Assembly: GCA_021014325.1 (NCBI GenBank)
Contig: CM037461.1
Location: 3,435,501-3,499,500 of the forward strand
Reading direction: 5' to 3'
DNA length: 64,000 bases
From: Plazaster borealis
Taxonomy: Eukaryota; Echinodermata; Asteroidea; Forcipulatida; Labidiasteridae
The first letter of the stretch is position 1; each line of letters begins with the position of its first letter. Made by a program: the position numbers and the translations under genes. The notes beneath the pieces are model-generated. The model did not search any database and had not been told where the DNA came from. It saw nothing but the letters and a program-made list of their open reading frames with translations. This document shows, piece after piece, positions 9,263 through 19,700 of this stretch.

Positions 9263-11580
9263 AAACTCGCTCAGTAAGCACAAAATGAAATTTGACCCTT
9301 GACACCTATGGACAGCGTGAGCCTATAATGCCAATTTCCGTCCGTCTGTCTGTCCGTCGTGTCAGATGGGCCTACAAGATGGACATTGTGGAGTGATTTT
9401 TAGATAGGCCATGTCTGTAGGCCTATTGTTGGGTGTTTTAACATTGTGGGGTTAGGCCTAACCCTACAAGGTTTTTTACAAGAAAGATTAAAGAAAGGGA
9501 CAACAGAAAACGAATGGGGAAAGCCCACAATGTCGCTCTACTAAAAGATACCTTGCCCGGCCGTCCGCATTCAGTGTAGCCTTGATTCAAGGCTGTTGGC
9601 GTAGTGTACCCCGGCGGCCCGGTGCGGCACGATTCGGCAACAACTGCAGTGCATAGACAGTGTACATTGTACATATGTACAGTACATGTATTGTACAGCG
9701 AGAACTGTATAGCCAAGTCGTGAGTACGGTCGTTCTTTCAACCTCGAACGCGTGACTCAAACAACAGCCTTGACCGGTTTGTAAATGAAAGCTTATGTGT
9801 TTCTTTATATTTTATTGGAAATCCAATAAAAGCACTTATGCAGGATGTGGGCGTTTCATTCTAAACATTGGCCAATCACAGGCGCGATTGAGAATGACCT
9901 ATTTGACCTGAACGACAAGGCTGCATAATTACTGCTGCACTGCAATCCATGACGACCACTGCGTTAGTTATGTATACGCTGTACACGCGGATCGGCCGGT
10001 CGCGGCCGGCTGGAGCGCCTTGATCAAGGATATGGACAACCCTTATCATTCGCCATTCTTTTGGTTATTAATTCTGGAGTTGATGTATTTTCTGCATTTG
10101 TGTTTTCCTTACATGTCCTCTCGAAGTCCGACTTAACTCTGTGCAGCCACACCGTCTTCATACTTTTGAATTGTTATCGGGCAGGGTCTTAAGAATTTAC
10201 TGCTAAGCAAAAATTGAAAGGATACAGTCACACATGATACATGTGAATTAGAGTTTTAGCTACCTTATTCTGGTAAGTGTACTTGGGAAATGTGCTTTAA
10301 ATAAATAGGCAGCTCTGAAATTGGGCACCTCTTGGGGCGGCCCACAAGATATAAAAAGTGCAATAAGCTATTAATTGCCTCCATGATGAAACAATCAACA
10401 ATATTGTAGTTATTTGAGGTCTTTGTTTTGTATATTCTACCTCCAATGAATGCACCAGCAATGATTAAATCACTGTTTTAATGGTGCAAGATGGAGACAG
10501 GAGATGGTCAATCGGGCTTATAGGCCATTATAAAATAAAATAAAACGTCAGAAAAGCGTCTTCCTGATGGGAAATGGTGTATACATGTTATGTACTAAAT
10601 TGATCCACTCAACCTCATATTCCTGCCCTCATTGTCTCGCTCAGCTGACAATTTGTGGAGAATACGCAACATTTTCAGATAGATATTATTATAACAAAAT
10701 ATTCCCAAATTCAAACCGGCGCGCCAGTGCATGCAAGTAGCCACATCTGGATACTGCATGCATATTCATAAGAATGAGTAAACAAGACTTCCGTCACTGA
10801 CCAATGGGGTCTCGCCTTTCGCGCGCATTATAGTAATGAGTCATTGGCTTCAATACAAACCCATCAAGGCGTTGGTTCGGTGAGTATAGTAAACGGATAA
10901 TATGAGCATGCGCACACTGATCCTGCACACAGACACGTCCATGCACGTAGCTGGTAGCTCGGGCGGGTAGCTCGGGCGGGTTGCGCGGCGCAAATAAAAT
11001 AAAAATTAAAACATTACAATAAAAATTATTTTAAAAACCTCCAACGCCTTGATCAAGGCTACATTCAGTGTGACTGTTAAACTTTAAGCATGAAGCTTCA
11101 ACTTTTAAGTTTGGAGCTGTTTTAGGGAATCTAAATTCCCCAAGTGAGATCAGTATATATACACAGTGACAGTCTTGTTTGTGGTTCTCAACCATGTTTT
11201 TAAGGAAATATTGAAGTTTTTGGGAATACAAAAAATGCTGAACTAAATAATTGACTAACAACTTTGACTTCCAGGCAACATTACAACAGACACGCACATT
11301 ATTGCACAGTCACACTAAGAATGAAACTCATTATTGTTTCAACGGTTCCAGATGACTGAGTTAAAACAATGAACAACCATTGAATGTCCATAATTCTTAA
11401 TTGCAATGATGTATCGATTTGAAACTTAGATCAAATTTTGCCATTGACATGCAGATTCGTATAAGAATAAACATGACACCCTTTCCAGTTGAGCGATGAA
11501 AGCAATGAAAACCTTGAGTGGTCATAACTCCTTTTTGCAATGAAGTATCCACTTGAAACGTATATCATTGCCACTGACTT
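9263..11580. other. Intergenic, no gene recognised
   Basis: Contains GC-rich islands (9590-9630, 9985-10020, 10960-10990). The near-palindrome GCCTTGATCAAGG occurs at 10016 and 11045, with a variant at 9580. A CCAAT motif occurs near 10801. No exon with convincing splice sites and coding character was found. Confidence 0.4.
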
Positions 11581-11857
11581 GTCAAAGACCAGTGTTCTCA
11601 CTTGGTGTATCCCAACATATGCATCAAATAACAAACCTGTGAAAATTTGGGCTCAAATGGTCATCGAAGTTGCAAGAAAATAATGATACAAAAACACTCT
11701 CTGCACAAATCGGGTTTCAGCTGCCTGAGAAAGGCTTCAGGCCTGAAGTCTTTTTGAGATTCAAATATTTTAGTGAGAAGTTACCTCTTTCTCAAAAACT
11801 ACGTTACTTCATAAAAACAATATTTCGAGTAATTACCAAACGTGTCCAGTGCATTAA
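11581..11857 (+). mobile_element. MITE family A copy, left end lost
   Basis: Begins inside the family at GTCAAAGACCAGTGTTCTCA, lacks the AAAGGCACTG terminus, and ends ACGTGTCCAGTGCATTAA. A middle section is also deleted. Confidence 0.75.
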
Positions 11858-12113
11858 CCAACGAGAGTCCCCATACATCCATGCCTGTTTGTTTCTCTTC
11901 CCAGTCAGCCCTCACCCATCCTGAGCCCCTCTGTCACTCCCATACCAAACCGGAGTAGGCAGTAATCAAGTGCATACTTGTTAATATCCCAACCCCTACT
12001 ATAACATCACTTTGTAATGATTGTTTTGCTATTAGTCATTGTTTTTCTATCGGGTGATCTGCAGCTCGCCATGGCAGCTTCACTGTTCTAGTTTAATTTT
12101 GATTTATGGGGGA

Positions 12114-12229
12114 CTTTTGGGACCCAAGGTGGCAGCAGATCCATTGTTCTCGGTAATGTACACATGCTCAGAACTACGTAAACAATGGAAATTTACCTGG
12201 TAAGTCTGCTGCCACCTAGCGTTCCAAAG
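12114..12229. mobile_element. Short palindromic MITE
   Basis: 116 bp with arms CTTTTGGGACCCAAGGTGG and the inverse CCACCTAGCGTTCCAAAG, followed inward by GCAGCAGA/TCTGCTGC and CCATTGTT/AACAATGG. It lies in a stretch ending with a (GAAAT)n-type A-rich tail near 12330, suggesting an older retroelement 3' end around it. Confidence 0.6.
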
Positions 12230-12399
12230 CCTTCCATTCCCTCTTGCCTTTGTGTTGTTTGTATAATTGTAATTATTAGCAATTCAGTCTTTAGCTGCGA
12301 TGCATGTGGTTCTTATAAAAACAATTATGAAATGAAATGAAATAAAAAATTACCACAATAAAAATCTATTATTATAGTTTTGTTGTATTATTTTAAAGG

Positions 12400-12655
12400 T
12401 TCCAATAAATAGCGTCCTCATTGAGTGGGGAAAATTACAAGGCTCTGTAAATTGCCATTGCATATACGATACCCTTCCGGGGCAAATTGTCAACCCAAAA
12501 CATCCGATGACATAATTCTGAAAAAAATGGGTCCGTACATTTTTGTACGGGAATGTTTTGGTTCATTTCTGACTTTCAATGATATTCAATCAAAGCGGCC
12601 TTGTATTTGACATTATTTTTGTCTGACGAAATATTCCTCCTTGGAATGTAAAGAC
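12400..12655. repeat. Dispersed repeat R1
   Basis: Shares landmarks with 43170-43640 and 48778-49085: AGCGTCCTCATTGAGTGGGG, ATTCTGAAAAAAATGGGTCC, TTTTTGTACGGGAATGTTTT. No ORF. Its ends were not resolved. Confidence 0.6.
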
Positions 12656-13181
12656 GTATTAGTTGTTGAAATATTGGCCTTTACCGCGCTGGGAAAAACA
12701 AATTCGCCGCCCGCCCCCACCCCCCGAATAGACTTTTTCTATTTCATCGTCACATCCCGAGTTTTTGCCAAAGGTTGGAAAACTATGGGAAAGCCATAAT
12801 TGCAAGCGAAAACAGATTCAACATTTTCTAACAATTTTTTTAAATAAAAATTATTCAAAAAATAGTGTTGAATTTTTTTTTAAACAAAGCAACCATTAAC
12901 GTGATTTGTTTTTATTGAAAGTTTGTAGAATTGTATAATTTTGTCACAACATCTGTTAACACGATTAAATGTTTTGTTAACATTCGGCTGTCCATGCCAA
13001 CCAGCGCGGTTTGTTTATCAACAATAGAAAGGTATATAAACGGCTAAAGCAAGTCTGTGATCGTGGTTTTTAGTCTACCGTACCTGATATAAAATACATT
13101 ATTGCCTGAAATAGCGCCCTCTCTTGGATTAACATCCGTCCTTAACCTACGATAATGCGGGTAGTTTTGCGTGGCTGATGA

Positions 13182-13454
13182 TCAGACTTGAAATCAAGTC
13201 TAATAAACGGCTTGTGGTGCGACTACAATTCCTTGGTGGTGGAATTCAATGTCAGTCTCCCAGAGGCCACCAACGGTGTTTACCCTGTCAGCATTTGCCA
13301 TAATTTTGGAACCAGACTGATAATGAGTAGGGTACCAATCATGTATTATGCCTGCAATATAAAAACTGCGTACGTAAACCCGCGAAGTTCGACAGAGTAT
13401 TATTTTGGACTGAGTAGAGGTGAAAGGGAGTTAGTGACATGCCAAGAACATTTT
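13182..13454 (+). other. Weak candidate exon, function unknown
   Basis: A 91-codon frame is open from 13182 and ends exactly at a GTAAGT donor (13455) in phase 0. A TATATAAA lies upstream at 13033-13040. The frame has mixed composition and several cysteines. It has no in-frame ATG near its start and only a weak acceptor (GATCAG, 13186). I recognise no domain. It sits 150 bp left of the large palindrome. Confidence 0.22.
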
Positions 13455-13605
13455 GTAAGTTAATTTATTTCAATTAAAATGACCACATTGAACACTGTAC
13501 ATGTACACTTAACAGGACCATTGCTATTGCTCTCACAGCAGATGCAGCATTGAAGAGTGCCACATTTCAGAAAACCGATGTGATCCAAAAACTCAATTTA
13601 AAATT

Positions 13606-14372
13606 AACGTAGGCCTTAGCCCCATTAATAGTGCCAAATTCTCTGGACTTCCTCCGATCCTTGGCCCTACGCCCACGTACCTCCAGGAGGTGACATTTGT
13701 TTTCGAAAAGAAACTCACGTTTTTATGCCGAGATTTTTTCCCCAGTTGTCACTTATTGTAGCTCATTTGTGGACAGCACATTAATTCGAAATAGAGCTTG
13801 CTCTTTTTGGTGTAATTTATGAAGAAAATCGGCGGCGTTACTGACACGGTTTGACTGCCCGGCATCCGCGATTTTGCTAATGCGCTATGGTCTTGGTGCA
13901 AGACGTTTCTCGTTTACCTTTCACTTACCGCGCGGCCGACGACCCGCTCATTCAACTCGCCAATAGTGCGCGGGGGGCGGTTCGTGGGCTAAAGTCAGGT
14001 GTTCGTGGCGCGCGCTATTGGCGAGTTGAATGAGCGGGTCGTCGGCCGCGCTGTGCGTAGAAGGTAAACGAGAAACGTCTTGCACCAAGACCATAGCGCA
14101 TTAGCAAAATCGCGGATGCCGGGCAGTCAAACCGTGTCAGTAACGCCGCCGATTTTCTTCATAAATTACACCAAAAAGAGCAAGCTCTATTTCGAATTAA
14201 TGTGCTGTCCACAAATGAGCTACAATAAGTGACAACTGGGGAAAAAATCTCGGCATAAAAACGTGAGTTTCTTTTCGAAAACAAATGTCACCTCCTGGAG
14301 GTACGTGGGCGTAGGGCCAAGGATCGGAGGAAGTCCAGAGAATTTGGCACTATTAATGGGGCTACGTAGGCC
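13606..14372. repeat. 770-bp near-perfect palindrome
   Basis: The left arm (13606-13973) and right arm (14009-14372) are inverse copies. They are essentially identical over about 310 bp, from AGCCCCATTAATAGTGCC to CGTCTTGCACCAAGACC/CGTTTACCTT. A 14-base block near the centre differs, and the unpaired centre is about 35 bp. The central 100 bp is GC-rich. Apparent ORFs reading out of the arms are shadows of the repeat. Confidence 0.93.
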
Positions 14373-14376
14373 TAGG

Positions 14377-14510
14377 CCTAATAAAAAAAAGAATTGGTTG
14401 ACGGCAAGTAGGACCCTGCCGGTGTGGCAGGAGATTCTCCCCCCCCCCCCCCCCCCCGGATTCTGGCCCCCATACGGCAAACTTTGGGCTAAAATTCCTG
14501 GCTAGGATTC
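14377..14510. repeat. C-run and relative of the 5046-5195 insert
   Basis: Contains CCGGTGTGGCAGGAGATTCT, a long C homopolymer (14440-14456), then CCCCATACGGCAAAC. Confidence 0.5.
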
Positions 14511-15276
14511 TGCATCCGGTCATCACCTTATCTCCCTTAATTTAGGTCAAATTATATCCTTACCTGTCAAGAATGGTTGACAGAAGGTTAAAAAAGAGGC
14601 ACAGGCACCTTGAACATGTTGAGTTGAGAACATTCCATTACAAACAAAGTTGTCAAAATAATGAAAAATAAATAAGGTAAACTGGGGTAAAATTTAAAAC
14701 GCCCGATTTTCAAGTTTTTGCAAAATATCTCAGCATTGATTGGAGCACTACTCTATGAAATAAATGTGTTATTTTATGCAATCTCCTCTATCTACTGTGT
14801 GCAATATAAACTCATTTGAATTATACTGGATAGTGATAAGGGGGAAATTTTCCACCCTTTTTGGGGGAAGTTTGGCAGGCGTTTTTACCTGGGTGTGGGG
14901 GGTAAAAAAAACGCAATCATCTGCATATGAACCTTGCATGTATGTCTTGACCTACAATTTTTACAAGGTTCTGAAGTAAATCCTTTTAGAAATGTTTTAC
15001 CCGTCAAGTTTATGCCCCAAGAGTTCTTTTTTGAATCAGATCTTGCCAAAATTATTGTAGAGAAAGAACAACTTTTCAATTTTTTTTACAAAAGTCTGCA
15101 GATTGCGTGTCTGTTCAACATTGGTAATTGTCAAAGACCAGGATCCAAACTTGATGTGACCCAACATGTACGAACTAACAAACCTGTGAAAGTTTTTAAA
15201 GCTCAATCGGCCATTGATGTCACGAGAACAAAGTGGGAAAAAAACCTTACTTTTTTTCACTTTTTTCAAACATTTT
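14511..15276. other. Intergenic with diverged MITE remnants
   Basis: From 15121, the words TTGGTAATTGTCAAAGACCA and CTAACAAACCTGTGAAAG show an old relative of the TTAA MITE families, interrupted by the foldback that follows. No gene is seen. Confidence 0.5.
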
Positions 15277-15426
15277 AGGTCTGTCGCCAATACTGCCTGG
15301 TTGATTTCGCACAATGGTCAAAAGGCATTGTGGGAAGGAAAACGGAGCACTGTTTGCCCCTTTTCCTTCCCACAGTGCCTTTCGGCCATTCAGCAAAATC
15401 AACCAGGCAGTAGTGGCGATAGACCT
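15277..15426. mobile_element. Foldback element, 66-bp arms
   Basis: Begins AGGTCTGTCGCCAATACTGC and ends with the inverse of AGGTCTATCGCCACTACTGC. The arms of about 66 bp are roughly 85% identical and enclose an 18-base loop. It reads as an overlapping ORF pair on both strands with similar peptides, which is expected of a palindrome. Confidence 0.85.
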
Positions 15427-15611
15427 TATTGATTCTTGGATTTGCAAGATCAAAACTAATTTTTTACTAATTTCTCAAAAGCTATAGCATTTCACGCAAA
15501 AATATTTCTAGGGGAGTTTGTTTCCCACCATGACCATCTTTATACCATGTACGTTGTGTGCAAATCTGTGAACATGGATATTTTTACTCTAGCCAATGTT
15601 ATGCACACCCT

Positions 15612-16181
15612 TTAAAGGGATTGTATACCTTTGGTAATTGGAACCAACTGTTTGTTTCAATCCTACATGTATATTGTGTGATAATAACTGCACATAGGAC
15701 TGGTACAAGTCTACAAGTTCATGTTTATTCATATTATACTAGCTAGTGTATGTCTCACAACCAACGTTCTCAAGTTGCTAATAAATCACTGTGTTTCAAC
15801 TTATAACAACAAGTCTCCAACCTTGTAACTATTACTACATATACAGTTGTAGAATGTAGATAATACCATAAAGCTAACCTGTGAAAATTTCATTTCAAAA
15901 GGTGGTAGCGTTTTTTGAGATATTGCTGAAAATCTGGAGCGGTTGTGTCCACGCAGGAAGAATAATCTGTAATTGGAATACACAATCTGATAAACGTTTC
16001 TGTCAGTAATGCTTCTCAGAATTCTTAGATCCAAATGTTTTGGGGGATAAAAAGTACTTTGAAGTGAAAAGTTTCTCAAAATGCATTATACTATCCAAAG
16101 CTGCTGTACTTCTTACCAAGTAAGTTTTTATTGCCATTATTTCTCAGAGTCATTACCAAATGTACATGTATGACCCTTTAA
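15612..16181 (+). mobile_element. MITE family B copy with extra internal segment
   Basis: Begins TTAAAGGGATTGTATACC and ends in the shared TTAA at 16178. It is about 150 bp longer than other B copies because of unrelated sequence between 15680 and 15830. Confidence 0.8.
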
Positions 16182-16550
16182 AGGTATCGTACACGTTTGG
16201 TCATTACTCAAAATGATATTAGCATAAAAACTTACTTGGTAACGAGCAACAGAGAGCTGTTGGTAGTATAAAACATTGTGAGAAACGACTCCCTCTGAAG
16301 TAACGTAGTTTTTGAGAAAGAGGTAATTTCTCACTAAAATAATAAAAACTTCTTGCAAGAAGTTTTTATTCCTATCTGAAAACACACAAATTTGTACAAC
16401 AAGGTTGTTTTTTCTTTCATCTTTTTCTTGCAACTTCGATGACCAATTGAGCCCAAATTTTCACAAGCTTGTTATTTTATGCATATGTTGGGATACACCA
16501 AGTGAGAACACCGGTCTTTGACAATTACCAAACGTGTATGATGCCTTTAA
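16178..16550 (-). mobile_element. MITE family A copy abutting family B
   Basis: Shares its left TTAA with the preceding B copy. Begins TTAAAGGTATCGTACACG and ends CGTGTATGATGCCTTTAA. It lies 80 bp upstream of the protease start codon, so it may overlap that gene's promoter or 5' UTR intron. Confidence 0.85.
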
Positions 16551-16630
16551 ATTATATTTGATTTGTATTCCCAGAGTGAATGAATCTTTTTATGAAGAAG
16601 CTTTTAAGACGATAGTATTCATCAAGAGCT

Positions 16631-16738
16631 ATGGACAAGTGCATTCACATCAAGAAGTTAAGACTGGCTCACAATCATGGCGTCTTCAATCCTCAAAAAT
16701 GGCTGTGTAAAGTTTGCGGTACAACTGAAAGCGTCTGG
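16631..16738 (+). CDS. USP44/49 exon 1 (ZnF-UBP start)
   Basis: Encodes [10 protein letters not shown]... to ...GTTESVW, with the first zinc ligands C4, H6, C26 and C29. Donor GTAAGT. A CCCAG acceptor at 16574 suggests an upstream 5' UTR exon, so the promoter is not necessarily adjacent. Confidence 0.93.
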
Positions 16739-19700
16739 GTAAGTATTGAGTGTAACCCCCCCGGCAAGGCTAGGAACAATTAAAATGGATGATTGAAGCA
16801 AAATTCTCACAGCCTGCAATTTGCAGGAATGCAGCGCTTGAACGTCAGCATTTGAACAAATTTGTTTCTGTTCAAGATAGCGCACAGTGAGGTACATACA
16901 TGTACAGTATTGTTATTCAATTGAAAAACACAAGACCACCGGACTTGCCAGGTCATCAGCTTACTGGCCCGACACTAAAACCACTGGCCTGGGGCCTGCG
17001 GTCCAGTCTAAATTACGAGCCCTGATTATGGTTATGACATGTGTGTCCTTGGGCGAGACATTTAATTATAATTTTGCTTAACTCTTCACCCAGGAGTAAA
17101 TGGATACCTGCGTGGGTGAAGATTATTGAATGATTAGCAACCTGTGCGCCCAATTGGCTGCCGGTGCTGCATACTCAAAAGACGATGGTTTTTTCAAACC
17201 CTTCTCAGCAGTGACAGGGCGGTGTGCAGCAATTGCGCGTTTGGATTGGTCTATACCTGAAACAGCCGAAACCCCAGTGTTTCTTTTGCATTAATCAATC
17301 AAGTCAAGGCCAAACAGCATCTCGAGAGTGCCCAGAGATCTTGGTCTAGTTGACCCGGTCCAGCATGCAAGAATGCAGTTCTTCAGCGCTGGCCAAGCCG
17401 GTGTCCCATTTTAAGCAAGTCCATCAAGGAGAAACATCTTCTCCCATGTGAGGCTGCATCCTGTGTGGGCTCCCGGAGAATAATTGGGCTACAATCCTGG
17501 CCAAATCTCGTTGCGCCCCCGCCCCCGGCCCCCGTTCAATGTTGGTTCTCATTGTGCGGTCTGCGCTCCTAACAACATTGAGCGGGGGAGCGGGGAGGGT
17601 ATGTTTATTGTCACGTGGCCCAAGCAATTTTGGCCAGGATTGTAGCTACAAGCTCCAGGTGACAGATGCAGTCCCTTCGCAAGTTTGAGACAGCGTTGAC
17701 GGATCTTTTTGCAACAAACACCTATTGTCTAGTTATTGTTATTGATTAAAACACAGCACTGTGATGGTTTTTTTCTTACAGGCTTGTCTGAGTTGCACCA
17801 ACGTGGCGTGTGGTCGTTATAATGAGGAGCATGCCCTGAAGCACTTCAAAGAATCCAAACACCCACTAGCCATCGAAGTCAATGATAGATACGTATTCTG
17901 GTAAGACAAATCTTAAAGGCATCGTACACACTTGGTAATTGGAGCGTATTGTTTGTTTCAAACCTATCCATACAAATAACCTGTGAAAATTCCATTTCAA
18001 AAGGTGGTAGTGTTTTTGAGATTTTGCCGAAAATCTGGACTGGTTATGTCCACGCAGGAAGAATAATCTGCATTGGAATACACACTCCGAGAATTCTTAG
18101 ATCCAAATGTTTTGGGGGATAAAAAGTGATATATTTTTCTATAACCGCAGTACTTCGAAAAGAAAAAGTACTGTGTGCCATTCCTTTAAAGGCATCGTAC
18201 ACGTTTGGTAATTGGAGCCTACTGTTTGTTTCAAACCTATATAGCTGTAGATATAAATTATACCATACTAACCTGTAAAAAATTTCATTTCAAATGGTGG
18301 TAGCGTTTTTGAGATGTTGCTGAAAATCTGGAGCAGTTATGTCCACGCAGGAAGAATAATCTGCATTGGAATATACACACTCCGAGAAGCGTTATGCGCA
18401 AAGCTTCTCAGATTCAAATGTTTTGGGGGATAAAAAGTGATACCAAAACCGCAGTACTTTTAAGTGAAAAGTTTCTCAAAATGCATTATACTATCCAAAG
18501 CTGCTGTACTTCTTACCAAGAAAGTTTTTATTGCCAATAATTATCAGAGTCATAACCAAACGTGTACGATGCCTTTAAAGGCAGGGTATACCTTTTGGTT
18601 ATTACTCCAAGACCATAAAAACGTACTTGGTACTTAAAGACTGTCTAAGCGCGTCTCAAGTTAGCCGGCTATAGCGCATAGACCAGTTTAAGACCACTTG
18701 GTGCAATCCGCCCCAGGCTTTCTGTGCGTAGGTCATGCACACCAGGCTTTCTGCTTCTTCTCACCCACACACTCTTGCTTTGCTGAGATGTACATGTAGA
18801 ACAAAGATCCACTCTAACAGCTTTAAATTTTCATCTTAATTGTTTTCTTTTTGTAGCCCCTTACAAAGAGTGGCTATTACCCTTGTCTTGTTTGGGACGA
18901 ACTTCCATAAAACAAAAATTATAAAACATGTACAACAAATTGTTACCATTCGCTTATTTTATTTTCGCAGTTACGATTGCGATGATTACATTTTGAATGA
19001 CAATGCGCCCGGCGACCTCAAGTTATTGCGTACAACCCTTGATGCGATCACCAAGCAGACCCTGTACGAGAGTCAAACGAGGAGCGGTCGTCGACTCTTG
19101 AGGGCGCTCTCCGTGGACACCGGCGAACAGATTAAACACAGGTAAACAAAACCATTACATGTAGGTTGCCTCGGAGGGGTGTTATGTTTTTTTCAGGGCC
19201 CAATTTCATAAAGCTGTTTAGCAGGAAAGTCTGCTCAGCAAATTTCTTTGCTAAGCAAGAAATGAGTGGGGTACCAGTCACAGCAATGGTAACTGTATGG
19301 TATTTTGGCTGGTAACCTATTTTTCTTAAGCAAGAGTTTTCTGTGCTTAGCAAGTTTTTGTGCTTACATGCTTTATGAAATTTGGCCCTGGTTTAAATGT
19401 GGAAAATACTTCAAATCTTTGATTCAGCGTTCTCCCTTAACACTATAGTGGTCCGCTGGCCAAATGCCAGTTAAAACACCTTAGGACCAGTCAACATTCA
19501 CTCTAAGTGGTCCGGTTGGCTAGTTCAGTGTTAAAAAGCATCCCTTTTTGTATGAATTATGGACAAGTGAAAAAGCTGACTGACCAGTGAAATGAAAAGC
19601 TAACTGGTCCTGCTGGCTAGTCTCTGAACAAATTAAAGGGCAAATCCTATTTGAATTGCATCCAAAAGTCTGAAACATTAAATTTTTATTACAAAAGTAG

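Noticed and set aside
10700..10990. Promoter of an unseen gene (CCAAT word, octamer-like ATGCAAG, GC-rich patch)
   Set aside because: No exon with a credible start or splice donor follows; the motifs are too short to support a call.
14220..14505. Opposed ORFs of 80-90 codons
   Set aside because: They lie in the palindrome arm and the C homopolymer and read equally on both strands.
15214..15453. Sense and antisense ORFs with similar peptides (NQPGS, FSFPQC)
   Set aside because: Mirror translation of the two arms of a foldback.
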